Positions 25,479 to 33,029 of a stretch of 49,469 nt of DNA are shown here, piece by piece (position 1 is the first letter of the stretch; each line of letters begins with the position of its first letter). The notes below the pieces were generated by a model that was not told where the DNA came from, did no database searches, and saw only the letters and a list, made by a program, of their open reading frames with translations. This stretch comes from an uncultured Lachnospiraceae bacterium (GTDB lineage Bacteria; Bacillota; Clostridia; Lachnospirales; Lachnospiraceae): the NCBI GenBank assembly GCA_944380095.1, contig CALWGP010000005.1, forward strand, positions 1 to 49,469. Reading direction: 5' to 3'. A program made the position numbers and the translations under genes.

Positions 25479-25482
25479 TTTT

Positions 25483-25554
25483 TGGGCTATCGCCAAGCGG
25501 TAAGGCACAGGACTTTGACTCCTGCATTCGCTGGTTCGAATCCAGCTAGCCCAG
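25483..25554 (+). tRNA. tRNA-Gln(TTG)
   Basis: Acceptor TGGGCTA/TAGCCCA, anticodon loop CTTTGAC (TTG), T arm GTTCGAATC. It starts only four bases after tRNA-His. Confidence 0.96.
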
Positions 25555-25605
25555 TTGATACGGGAACTGCCCTGCAGGAAATCCCTTTTCATCCTTATAT
25601 TGTAT

Positions 25606-25678
25606 GGAGCACTAGCTCAGTCGGTAGAGCACCTGACTTTTAATCAGGTTGTCGGGGGTTCGAATCCCCCGTGCTTCA
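25606..25678 (+). tRNA. tRNA-Lys(TTT)
   Basis: Acceptor GGAGCAC/GTGCTTC with one G-U pair, anticodon loop CTTTTAA (TTT), T arm GTTCGAATC. Last gene of the cluster. Confidence 0.96.
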
Positions 25679-25683
25679 CTCTC

Positions 25684-25734
25684 AAAAAAGACCGAAAATC
25701 CCGGTAATCAGCCGGGTTTCACGGTCTTTTTGTT
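25684..25734 (+). terminator. Terminator of the tRNA cluster
   Basis: AAAAAAGACCG (25684-25694) pairs with CGGTCTTTTT (25722-25731). An inner CCCGG/CCGGG stem is present, followed by a T-rich tail. Confidence 0.88.
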
Positions 25735-25803
25735 ATTTAGATTTGCATAGGTTTTTTCACTTTTTGCAGCAGCGAAACAGCGGCAAAAAAGAAAGGGGAT
25801 TGC

Positions 25804-26487
25804 ATGAACAGAAATATAAGCCTGGAAGAAATTTCGGATGGAAAGCTCTACGATGTCAACGACCTGGTGAAGGCGGACTGCCGCGACTGCGAAGGATGCT
25901 TTGACTGCTGCTGTGAAATGGGGGAATCCATCCTGCTGGATCCTTATGATGTATACCGGCTGGAAAAGGGACTTGGTGTTTCCTTTGAAAAGCTTTTGGA
26001 ACAAAACCTGGAACTGCATGTGGTGGACGGGGTGATCCTCCCCAATTTGAAGATGGGAGGAAAAGAGGAGAGATGCACCTTTTTAAACGAAGCAGGCAGG
26101 TGCTCCATCCATCCCTTCCGCCCGGGCATCTGCAGGCTCTTTCCCCTGGGCCGTTATTATGAGGACGGCGCGTTCCGATATTTTTTGCAGACTGCAGAGT
26201 GCAGGAAACAGAACCGTTCCAAAATCAGGGTAAAAAAATGGATCGATACGCCGGATTATAAAAGGAACGAAGCGTTCATCCTTACCTGGCATTATTTTAT
26301 CAGAACGCTGCAGGAACGGCTGACCGCACAGCCGGATATGGAAGCGGCAAAGCGGATCAACCTGCAGGTGCTGGAGATTTTCTTTTTCCGGGAATGGGAG
26401 GACGGGGAGGACTTTTACGACCAGTTTGAAAAGAGGATGGAAGCCGCCAGGTCCGCCCTGCATCTTTCGGACGGGGAAAAAGGATAA
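25804..26487 (+). CDS. YkgJ family cysteine-cluster protein
   Basis: A 227-residue protein with the CxxCxxCC-type zinc/iron-chelating domain of the YkgJ (UPF0153) family. A dense run of six Cys (Cys26, 29, 32, 35, 36, 37) is followed by CTFL, CSIHPFRPGICRLFPLG and TAEC, which supply the remaining ligands. The C-terminal half is a helical extension without recognised motif. The start has AAAGGGG upstream. Between the tRNA terminator and this gene a CTTTTTGC/GCAAAAAAG hairpin lies at the ribosome site. Proteins of this family are thought to bind a metal cluster, but the biochemical role is not settled. Confidence 0.88.
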   Translation: MNRNISLEEISDGKLYDVNDLVKADCRDCEGCFDCCCEMGESILLDPYDVYRLEKGLGVSFEKLLEQNLELHVVDGVILPNLKMGGKEERCTFLNEAGRCSIHPFRPGICRLFPLGRYYEDGAFRYFLQTAECRKQNRSKIRVKKWIDTPDYKRNEAFILTWHYFIRTLQERLTAQPDMEAAKRINLQVLEIFFFREWEDGEDFYDQFEKRMEAARSALHLSDGEKG

Positions 26488-26496
26488 GAAAAAGGC

Positions 26497-26549
26497 TTGA
26501 AAAAATCGAACATATGTACTATACTGTGTCCATGCAGAACAAATGTTTG
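26497..26549 (+). promoter_or_regulatory. Promoter with two LexA-type (SOS) boxes
   Basis: TTGAAA (26497-26502), 17-bp spacer, TATACT (26520-26525). A first LexA-like box CGAACATATGTACT (26507-26520) fills the spacer and has one central mismatch to CGAAC-N4-GTTCG. A second box AGAACAAATGTTTG (26536-26549) lies just downstream of the transcription start. Confidence 0.72.
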
Positions 26550-26565
26550 GGTATGGTGAGATGAG

Positions 26566-27903
26566 ATGGAGTTTCGGATCGGACAGGAGATGCCTTTGAT
26601 AAAGAAGCTGGAGATTCTGACGGATGCGGCCAAGTATGACGTGTCCTGCACCAGCAGCGGCAGCCGGCGAAGCGGGGACGGCACGGGAATCGGGAATACG
26701 GTGAAGGCCGGGATCTGCCACAGTTTTTCGGCGGACGGGAGGTGCATCAGCCTGCTGAAGATCCTTTTGACCAACGAGTGCATTTACGACTGTAAGTATT
26801 GCGTGAACCGCTGTTCCAACGATGTGGCGCGCGCGTCGTTTACACCGGAAGAGGTCTGCCGCCTGACCATTGAGTTCTACCGGCGCAATTATATCGAGGG
26901 GCTTTTTTTAAGTTCCGGTATCTGGCAGGATCCCACCTTTACCATGGGGATGATTTACAGGACTGTCCTTAAGCTGCGCAAGGTTTACCGGTTCCGGGGC
27001 TATATCCACGTCAAGGCGATTCCGGGCGCCGATCCGGAGGTGGTGCGCCTGACGGGATTTTTGGTGGACCGGATGAGCGTCAATCTGGAGCTGCCCACCG
27101 CGGAAGGGCTGTCCCGCCTGGCGCCGAACAAGCACAGGAAGACGATCCTGACCCCCATGCGCCAGATCCAGAACGGGATTGTTTCCAGCCGGGAAGAGGT
27201 GGCCCTTTACAGGCACGCGCCCTCCTTTGTCCCGGCAGGGCAGTCTACCCAGATGATTATCGGGGCTACGCCGGAGCACGATTATCAGATTTTGTCCGTG
27301 GCGGAGAGCCTGTATCGGAAGTTTGATTTGAAGAGGGTTTTCTATTCCGCCTTTGTCCGGGTCAACGAGGACAGGGAGCTGCCGGCCCTGCCCGGCGGAC
27401 CGCCCCTTTTGCGGGAGCACAGGCTCTATCAGGCGGACTGGCTTCTGCGCTTTTACGGGTTTTCGGCAGATGAGCTGCTAAGCGAAGAGCGTCCGGATTT
27501 TAACCTCCTTTTGGACCCGAAAGCGGACTGGGCGATCCGGCATCTGGAACAGTTCCCTGTGGAGGTCAACCGGGCTTCCTATGAGCGCCTGCTGCGTGTT
27601 CCGGGAATCGGGGTCAAAAGCGCCCGCAGGATTATACAGTCCCGGAGAAGCTGCGCCCTGGACTTTTGCCATCTCAAAAAGATGGGGATTGTCCTGAAGC
27701 GGGCGCAGTACTTTATCACCTGCAGCGGGAAGATGCTGTATCCGGTCCGGATGCAGGAGGATTATCTTGCGCGGCAGCTTATTGATTCCCGGGAAAGACT
27801 GCCCTTTGAGGCGGACCGGGTTACCTACCGCCAGCTGTCTTTGTTCGATGACCGGCGTTTTGTGATGGACCGGCAGAATTTCGTGCGGCAGGCGTGGACG
27901 TGA
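26566..27903 (+). CDS. Putative DNA modification/repair radical SAM protein (TIGR03916 type)
   Basis: Radical-SAM enzyme of 445 residues. The cluster motif is Cys72-x3-Cys76-x2-Cys79 (NECIYDCKYC), preceded by the family-typical CHSFSADGRCISLLKILLTN. Near the C-terminus LLRVPGIGVKSARRIIQSR is a helix-hairpin-helix DNA-binding motif, so the enzyme probably acts on DNA. The family is known to sit next to a TIGR03915 or uracil-DNA-glycosylase-like partner, and here the partner gene follows. The promoter carries two LexA-type boxes, which supports a damage-response role. The reaction is unknown. Confidence 0.9.
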   Translation: MEFRIGQEMPLIKKLEILTDAAKYDVSCTSSGSRRSGDGTGIGNTVKAGICHSFSADGRCISLLKILLTNECIYDCKYCVNRCSNDVARASFTPEEVCRLTIEFYRRNYIEGLFLSSGIWQDPTFTMGMIYRTVLKLRKVYRFRGYIHVKAIPGADPEVVRLTGFLVDRMSVNLELPTAEGLSRLAPNKHRKTILTPMRQIQNGIVSSREEVALYRHAPSFVPAGQSTQMIIGATPEHDYQILSVAESLYRKFDLKRVFYSAFVRVNEDRELPALPGGPPLLREHRLYQADWLLRFYGFSADELLSEERPDFNLLLDPKADWAIRHLEQFPVEVNRASYERLLRVPGIGVKSARRIIQSRRSCALDFCHLKKMGIVLKRAQYFITCSGKMLYPVRMQEDYLARQLIDSRERLPFEADRVTYRQLSLFDDRRFVMDRQNFVRQAWT

Positions 27904-27914
27904 GGACAGGGAAA

Positions 27915-28700
27915 ATGGAAGAGACGATTCTGAACTGCCAGGACAGCGCGGAAGGGATTCTGACGGCTGTCTATCGGGCTTATGAGTGGAAACTGCCCCG
28001 GGACCGTGTCAGCATCCGGACAGGGGCTGTGGATCTGTGCCTGTTTGCATCCTGCCGGGATGTGGAAACAAGGCCGGATCTTGCCAAGAAAGTATCGGAT
28101 ACAATAAAAAGGAGGTTCGGCCGGCAGGTTTGGGAGGATCTTAGCTTTGCCATGGCGGCCTGCGACGAAAGGAAGGGGACCGCGGTTTTGCGCACCATTG
28201 ACCTGGGGCTGTCCGGCAGGATCCGGGGCCGTCTGACGCAAGGGCTGGGAGAGGAATGGATCCGCATTGTTTTCGAGCTGGGCCGGCGCGTCCGCAATGA
28301 GTATCACCGGCAGCAGGAGTTTTTGCGGTTCAGACAGGCGCAGGAAGGATATCTGTTTGCCCTGACGGAGCCGAAAGAAGATGTGACGGCATTTCTGATG
28401 CCTCATTTTTCCGACCGGCTTCCGATGGAAAATTTTGTGATCGTGGATTCTTTGCGGGGAATTGCCGGCGTACATCCGGCGGGCAGGCCCTGGGTCCTTT
28501 TGCGGCTGAATGAAGAAGAGAAGGGCCGCATGGCCGGCGCAGCCGGCCATACTTCGCAGGAAGAAGCGGAGGCGGCAGAGCTGTTTCGCTGTTTCTGCCG
28601 GACCGTTTCCATCCGGGAGCGGGAAAACCCAGGTCTGCAGCGGCAGCACCTGCCGCTTCGGTTCCGGGGGACGATGACGGAGTTCGACCCGCCGGGATAA
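27915..28700 (+). CDS. TIGR03915-type putative DNA metabolism protein
   Basis: Partner of the preceding radical-SAM protein. The start at 27915 (MEETILNCQDSAEGILTAVYRAYE) is placed by AGGACAGGG upstream and by the family beginning; GTG codons at 27894 and 27900 are alternatives that overlap the upstream stop. The 261 residues match the DUF4130/TIGR03915 pattern (LTAVYRAY, FELGRRVRNEYHRQQEFLRFRQ, LFALTEPKEDVTAFLMPHFSDRLP, FVIVDSLRGIAGVH). In other bacteria this domain is fused to a uracil-DNA glycosylase; here it is free-standing, with no glycosylase domain. Gene order supports a two-gene SOS-type operon. Confidence 0.85.
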   Translation: MEETILNCQDSAEGILTAVYRAYEWKLPRDRVSIRTGAVDLCLFASCRDVETRPDLAKKVSDTIKRRFGRQVWEDLSFAMAACDERKGTAVLRTIDLGLSGRIRGRLTQGLGEEWIRIVFELGRRVRNEYHRQQEFLRFRQAQEGYLFALTEPKEDVTAFLMPHFSDRLPMENFVIVDSLRGIAGVHPAGRPWVLLRLNEEEKGRMAGAAGHTSQEEAEAAELFRCFCRTVSIRERENPGLQRQHLPLRFRGTMTEFDPPG

Positions 28701-28785
28701 AACGTTACAGCCCGTTTACAGCATTTTTACAAAAAAGACATGGATTGTTCCTAAAAAAATACTTTCCCTTTTTTTGGACGTATTG

Positions 28786-28890
28786 TATAATGTCCCCATT
28801 CCGGGGGGAAACTGTTAGATAGAGTGCGCAGGGCGAACCGGGCTGCTATCCCACTGCAGAAGGTTGCGTGCCTGTACCGAAAAAGAAAGG
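28786..28890 (+). promoter_or_regulatory. TATAAT element and unassigned structured leader of the HPr-like gene
   Basis: TATAAT at 28786-28791 lacks a good -35. The leader of about 100 bases that follows is GC-rich and self-complementary: GATAG/CTATC, GCAG/CTGC and a GG-CGAA-CC tetraloop hairpin. Part of it (GCGCAGGGCGAACC) resembles the first segment of the c-di-GMP-I aptamer, but the rest of that consensus is missing. No terminator is visible in it. Confidence 0.4.
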
Positions 28891-28899
28891 ATGATTCCG

Positions 28900-29145
28900 A
28901 TGTCTCATTCAGTGGATTGTGTGCAGTACAGGATCAGGCTGTTGCCAGAGGAAGTCAATCGTTTCGTGATGGCAGCTTCCAGGTGTGATTTCGATGTGGA
29001 CATTGCATACAACAGATTTGTGGTGGACGCCAAGTCCATTGTCGGCGTGTTCGGGCTGGATTTCAGATACCCGCTCACGGTAGTCTGTCATGGATTTGAC
29101 AGCAGATTCGACAGCTATTTGAAGGGCCTTGCCCTGGCCGTATAA
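28900..29145 (+). CDS. HPr-like protein lacking the active His (Crh-like)
   Basis: A small 81-residue protein of the HPr fold. The start at 28900 follows GAAAGG at nine bases; an ATG at 28891 touches that site. The second-site motif AKSIVGVFGLDF places a Ser at residue 46, exactly where HPr and Crh carry the regulatory Ser phosphorylated by HPr kinase. At residue 15, where HPr has the phosphocarrier His, this protein has Leu. It therefore cannot pass phosphate in the PTS and looks like a regulator of the Crh type. No PTS gene lies next to it. It is single-gene with a strong terminator. Function in catabolite control is inference. Confidence 0.78.
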   Translation: MSHSVDCVQYRIRLLPEEVNRFVMAASRCDFDVDIAYNRFVVDAKSIVGVFGLDFRYPLTVVCHGFDSRFDSYLKGLALAV

Positions 29146-29173
29146 TAAGGGGAACCGGTTTGGTCCGGATTTG

Positions 29174-29221
29174 ACTCCCTGTAGAGAAACGTGTACTATT
29201 CTCTACAGGGAGTTATTTTCT
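29174..29221 (+). terminator. Intrinsic terminator after the HPr-like gene
   Basis: A perfect 14-bp stem ACTCCCTGTAGAGA (29174-29187) with TCTCTACAGGGAGT (29200-29213), then TATTTTCT. Confidence 0.92.
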
Positions 29222-29292
29222 ATTTGAAACAAAAAAGACGCTGACGCACCCTTTTTGCAGGGATTGTACCACAGGAAACCGGGCCGGCCGGT

Positions 29293-31707
29293 TTGCGGGA
29301 ACGGGGGAAAGATTTGGAAATCAGAATTTCGGTGCGGGGACTGGTGGAGTTCCTCCTTCGCTCAGGGGATATTGACAATCGAAGAAAGGTGTCCGCAGAG
29401 GACGCCATGTCGGAGGGAAGCAGGATTCACAGGATGATCCAGCGCAGGATGGGATCCGGCTATCATGCGGAAGTTTCCATGAAGCATTGCTGCGATTTCG
29501 GGAATTACAGCCTCCTGGTGGAGGGAAGGGCGGACGGCGTGATGGATACGTCGCCGGTTACCATTGATGAAATCAAGGGAACCTACCGGGATCTGGGACG
29601 GATGAAAGGGCCGGATCCGGTCCATCTGGCGCAGGCAAAATGCTACGCCTGCTTTTATGCCATGGATAACGGTCAGGAAGAGATGAAGGTCCGGATGACT
29701 TACTGCAATCTGGATACGGAGGAAATCCGGTATTTTGAATCCTCCTATACGGCGCAGGAGCTGGCAGAATGGTTTGCGGGCCTGGTCGGGGAATATAAAA
29801 AGTGGTCGGACGATGCAATTGCATGGAAGCAGCTTCGGCAGGACTCCATCCACGGCCTGGAATTTCCCTTTGCATACAGGGAGGGGCAGAGGGAACTGGT
29901 TACCCATGTGTATCATACGATCTGTCACAAAAAGAAGCTGTTTCTGGAAGCGCCCACCGGGGTGGGCAAAACCATATCCACCCTCTTTCCTTCCGTCAAG
30001 GCGGTGGGCGAAAAGAAGGCGGACCGGATTTTTTACCTGACGGCCAAGACCGTGACGGCGGCCGTGGCGGACGAGACTTACCGGCTGCTTAGGGAACGGG
30101 GGCTGCATTTTAGGACGGTGACGCTGACGGCGCGGGATAAAATATGTTTTCTGGAGGAAACGGAATGCAATCCGGAAGCATGTCCTTATGCAAAAGGACA
30201 CTATGACCGGATCAACGCCGCCCTTTTTGACCTTTTGACCTCGCAGGAACATTACGGCCGGGAGGAAATTGAGGCATATGCGCAAAAACACAGGGTCTGT
30301 CCGTTTGAAATGGGACTGGATTTAAGCCTTTTTTCCGACGGGGTGATCTGCGATTATAATTACGTGTTTGATCCCCATGTCTATCTGCGCCGGTTCTTTG
30401 GAGACGGGGGCCAGAAAGGGGAATGGATTTTCCTGGTAGACGAGGCGCATAATCTGCTGGAGCGGGGAAGGGAAATGTACAGCGCCACGCTGTATAAGGA
30501 GGATTTCCTGACGCTGAAACGCACGGTAAAGGCGTATGACGGTCGGATGGAAAAGCATCTGGAAAAATGCAACCGGGCCCTTTTGCCGCTGAAAAAGGAA
30601 TGCGACGGGTTCCGGGTCGTGGAGGATATCGATCCTTTTGTCCAGGCGCTGACCAGATTGTCCGGCGTGATGGAAGAGTACCTGGAAAATCACGAGGACA
30701 GCCCCGTGCGCCGGGAAGTACTGGAGTTTTATTTCCAGGTTTCCCATTTCCTTGCAATCTGGGATCTGGTGGATGAAAAATATGTGATTTATACCGAATT
30801 TGATGAAGAGGGACGCTTTTTTCTAAAACTTTTCAATGTGGATCCTTCGGAAAACCTGCGCGCCTGCATGGACCGGGGAAACAGCAGCATCCTGTTTTCC
30901 GCCACGTTTCTGCCCATCCAGTATTACAAAAAGCTGCTGGGCGGGCAGGGGCAGGATTATGAGGTCTATGCGAAATCGGTATTTGACCCGGAAAAAAAGG
31001 CTCTCTTTTTATCCGGGGACGTGACAAGCAAATATTCCAGAAGGTCGGAAGAGGAATATGCCAATATCGCCCTGTATATCCACCGGATCGTGGCAAGGCG
31101 GCACGGCAATTACATGGTATTTTTCCCGTCCCATGCTTTTTTGCGCAGCGTCTGGGAAAAATATCAGGCCGCCTATGCGCAAGAGGATGGGGCAGAGTGC
31201 CTGGTCCAGGAAGAACACATGGGGGAAGCGCAGAGGGAAAGTTTCCTGAAACGGTTTGAAGGAAACGAAGACTGTAAGCTGGAGAAGGTGATCCATATGG
31301 AAATCGAGGTGGAAGAAGAGAGCAGCCTGGTAGGTTTCTGTGTGCTGGGAGGTATTTTCTCGGAAGGGATCGATTTGAAAAACGACAGGCTGATCGGCGC
31401 AATTATCGTAGGAACCGGCCTGCCGCAGATCTGCACGGAGCGGGAGATCCTGAAAGAGTATTTTAACCGGGACGGCGAAGACGGCTTTGATTTTGCCTAT
31501 CGCTATCCCGGAATGAACAAGGTGCTGCAGGCTGCGGGCAGGGTAATCCGCACGGCAGAGGATGTGGGGATTGTGGCGCTTTTGGACGAGCGTTTCCTGC
31601 AGCGCGCCTACCAGCGCCTTTTCCCGAGGGAATGGGAACGGTTTGAAGTGGTCACTTCGGAGACAGTGGCGGGCCGGGTGGAGAAATTCTGGAACGACTG
31701 GCTGTAA
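29293..31707 (+). CDS. DinG/XPD-like iron-sulfur helicase with N-terminal nuclease-like domain
   Basis: Superfamily-2 DNA helicase of about 804 residues. The first 190 residues resemble a PD-(D/E)xK nuclease fold (GRADGVMD, then IDEIKGT). The helicase core follows with Walker A APTGVGKT (Lys226) and DEAH (Asp383-His386). Four Cys around CFLEETECNPEACPY and CPFEMGLD fit the XPD/DinG iron-sulfur cluster. The C-terminal GRVIRT motif with its Arg is present. No ATG exists at the 5' end: TTG at 29293 is used here and TTG at 29314, behind GGGGGAAAG, is the alternative. It would unwind damaged or structured DNA. It converges on endonuclease IV with only ten bases between the stops. Confidence 0.88.
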   Translation: MRERGKDLEIRISVRGLVEFLLRSGDIDNRRKVSAEDAMSEGSRIHRMIQRRMGSGYHAEVSMKHCCDFGNYSLLVEGRADGVMDTSPVTIDEIKGTYRDLGRMKGPDPVHLAQAKCYACFYAMDNGQEEMKVRMTYCNLDTEEIRYFESSYTAQELAEWFAGLVGEYKKWSDDAIAWKQLRQDSIHGLEFPFAYREGQRELVTHVYHTICHKKKLFLEAPTGVGKTISTLFPSVKAVGEKKADRIFYLTAKTVTAAVADETYRLLRERGLHFRTVTLTARDKICFLEETECNPEACPYAKGHYDRINAALFDLLTSQEHYGREEIEAYAQKHRVCPFEMGLDLSLFSDGVICDYNYVFDPHVYLRRFFGDGGQKGEWIFLVDEAHNLLERGREMYSATLYKEDFLTLKRTVKAYDGRMEKHLEKCNRALLPLKKECDGFRVVEDIDPFVQALTRLSGVMEEYLENHEDSPVRREVLEFYFQVSHFLAIWDLVDEKYVIYTEFDEEGRFFLKLFNVDPSENLRACMDRGNSSILFSATFLPIQYYKKLLGGQGQDYEVYAKSVFDPEKKALFLSGDVTSKYSRRSEEEYANIALYIHRIVARRHGNYMVFFPSHAFLRSVWEKYQAAYAQEDGAECLVQEEHMGEAQRESFLKRFEGNEDCKLEKVIHMEIEVEEESSLVGFCVLGGIFSEGIDLKNDRLIGAIIVGTGLPQICTEREILKEYFNRDGEDGFDFAYRYPGMNKVLQAAGRVIRTAEDVGIVALLDERFLQRAYQRLFPREWERFEVVTSETVAGRVEKFWNDWL

Positions 31708-31717
31708 AGACCGGTTT

Positions 31718-32605
31718 TTACAGTCCGGACTGCCGTCCGGCGCGAAACCAGGCGATTTCCCTCCGGTAGGGCGGCAGGGTCTTTCCCGGATGGTCGGGAT
31801 CCGGATACCAGGGCGTTTCCAGGATGTGGGGAATATGGGAAAATTCAGGGAGGCGGACCAGGTAGTTGAGCGGTTCGAACCCGATTTTTCCCTCCCCGAT
31901 ATCGGCGTGGCGGTCTTTCGCCGCGCCCCTTTCATTTTTACTGTCGTTGATATGGAAGACCGCGATCTGGTCAAGGCCCAGGACCCGGTCGAACTGCGCA
32001 AGAACCCCGTCCGGGTTTCCTGCGATGTCGTAACCCGCGTCATGGGTATGGCAGGTGTCAAAGCAGACCCGGAGACGGTGATTTAGGGAAACCCCTTCAT
32101 AGATGGCGGCCAGCTCTTCAAAGCTGCGGCCGATTTCGGAACCCTTGCCGCTCATGGTTTCCAGGGCGATACAGACGTCGCTGCTTTGGGAAAGCACTTC
32201 GTTGAGCCCGCGCACAATGCTTTTGATCCCTTCTTTTGCGCCGGCGCCCACATGGGAGCCGGGATGCAGGATGAGCAGGCTGCTTCCCATCAGGCGGGTC
32301 CGCCGGGCTTCTTCGATGAGGAACCGGACGGAGGCTTCATAGGTTTCAGGCTTGACGGTATTGGCCAGGTTGATCAGATAGGGGGCGTGAACCACAAAAG
32401 AGGAGATGCGGTTTTCCTCCATCAGACGCTGCGCCTGGGCAATGTGCAGCTCGCTTACCGGTTTGCGGCGGGTATTCTGGGGCGCCCCGGTATAGAGCAT
32501 GAACGTATTTGCGCCGTAGGAAAGCGCTTCCCTGACGGAACCTTCCATCATATCCTTCCCGCTCATGCTCACATGGGAACCGATGATCAAGGGCAGATCT
32601 TTCAT
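31718..32605 (-). CDS. nfo: Endonuclease IV (apurinic/apyrimidinic)
   Basis: Metal-dependent AP endonuclease of base-excision repair, cutting 5' to abasic sites. The start at 32605 (MKDLPLIIGSHVSMSG) has AAAGGAGG directly upstream; the open frame extends further but has no comparable site. The 295 residues show the TIM-barrel zinc-ligand motifs in order: LLILHPGSHVG, IALETMSGKG, VCFDTCHTHDAG, VFHINDSKN, RHADIGEGKIG and ILETPWYPD. It has its own promoter and lies convergent with the DinG-like helicase, adding to a local group of repair genes. Confidence 0.96.
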   Translation of the reverse strand: MKDLPLIIGSHVSMSGKDMMEGSVREALSYGANTFMLYTGAPQNTRRKPVSELHIAQAQRLMEENRISSFVVHAPYLINLANTVKPETYEASVRFLIEEARRTRLMGSSLLILHPGSHVGAGAKEGIKSIVRGLNEVLSQSSDVCIALETMSGKGSEIGRSFEELAAIYEGVSLNHRLRVCFDTCHTHDAGYDIAGNPDGVLAQFDRVLGLDQIAVFHINDSKNERGAAKDRHADIGEGKIGFEPLNYLVRLPEFSHIPHILETPWYPDPDHPGKTLPPYRREIAWFRAGRQSGL

Positions 32606-32637
32606 GTTCGGGATCCTCCTTTCGCTTTTGAAATCCC

Positions 32638-32666
32638 ATTGTAGCACAGGGAAAACAGAAAAGCAA
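32638..32666 (-). promoter_or_regulatory. SigA-type promoter of nfo
   Basis: On the minus strand: TTGCTT (32666-32661), 17-bp spacer, TACAAT (32643-32638). Confidence 0.65.
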
Positions 32667-32766
32667 AGCCTGCCTCTGCCGTAGGGGCTGACGGGAGGAT
32701 TTTGGTCAACATAATTTTGAAAAACACAGACCGCAAAAAAAGATGGAATTGACGAAGAAACAAAAA

Positions 32767-32782
32767 ATGACACAGGTGTCAT
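32767..32782. promoter_or_regulatory. Perfect 16-bp operator-like palindrome
   Basis: ATGACAC, AG, GTGTCAT. A partial copy (ATGACATTGTGAT) starts eight bases later. It lies in the 424-bp divergent region between nfo and the GH13 gene and could bind a dimeric regulator; no regulator gene is adjacent. Confidence 0.4.
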
Positions 32783-32816
32783 GAAAAATGACATTGTGAT
32801 AAATCGTTTATGAGGG

Positions 32817-32902
32817 ATAAGTATGTGGATAAGTATGTGGAAAATGGGGATTTGTCAGACAATTCACCAGAAAGAAAGGAAAAACGATGCAAGTTATCCA
32901 CA
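32817..32902. repeat. DnaA-box cluster with tandem 12-bp repeat
   Basis: ATAAGTATGTGG is repeated perfectly in tandem (32817-32828, 32829-32840), creating TGTGGATAA (32824-32832), an exact inverted DnaA box, and TGTGGAAAA (32836-32844), a permitted variant. A third exact box TTATCCACA lies at 32894-32902. No dnaA, dnaN or AT-rich unwinding run is nearby. The rest of 32606-33029 holds only the nfo promoter, a palindrome and the GH13 promoter. Confidence 0.5.
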
Positions 32903-32965
32903 TTTTAAAAGAATATCCGATTTTTCGGACAAATACCGGATTGGTCAATCCATTTATGTTACCTG

Positions 32966-32994
32966 TTGAGCTGGAAGGGAAAAAATGATAAAAT
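32966..32994 (+). promoter_or_regulatory. SigA-type promoter of the GH13 gene
   Basis: TTGAGC (32966-32971), 17-bp spacer, TAAAAT (32989-32994). Confidence 0.7.
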
Positions 32995-33029
32995 AGAAAC
33001 ATCCGAATAATCCGAAGGAGGATGCAGCC

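Noticed and set aside
28792..28890. c-di-GMP-I (GEMM) riboswitch before the HPr-like gene
   Set aside because: Only GCGCAGGGCGAACC fits; the GACGCAAAGCC half and the second helix are missing.
32817..32902. Chromosomal origin of replication
   Set aside because: DnaA boxes are present, but dnaA, dnaN and an AT-rich unwinding region are not.
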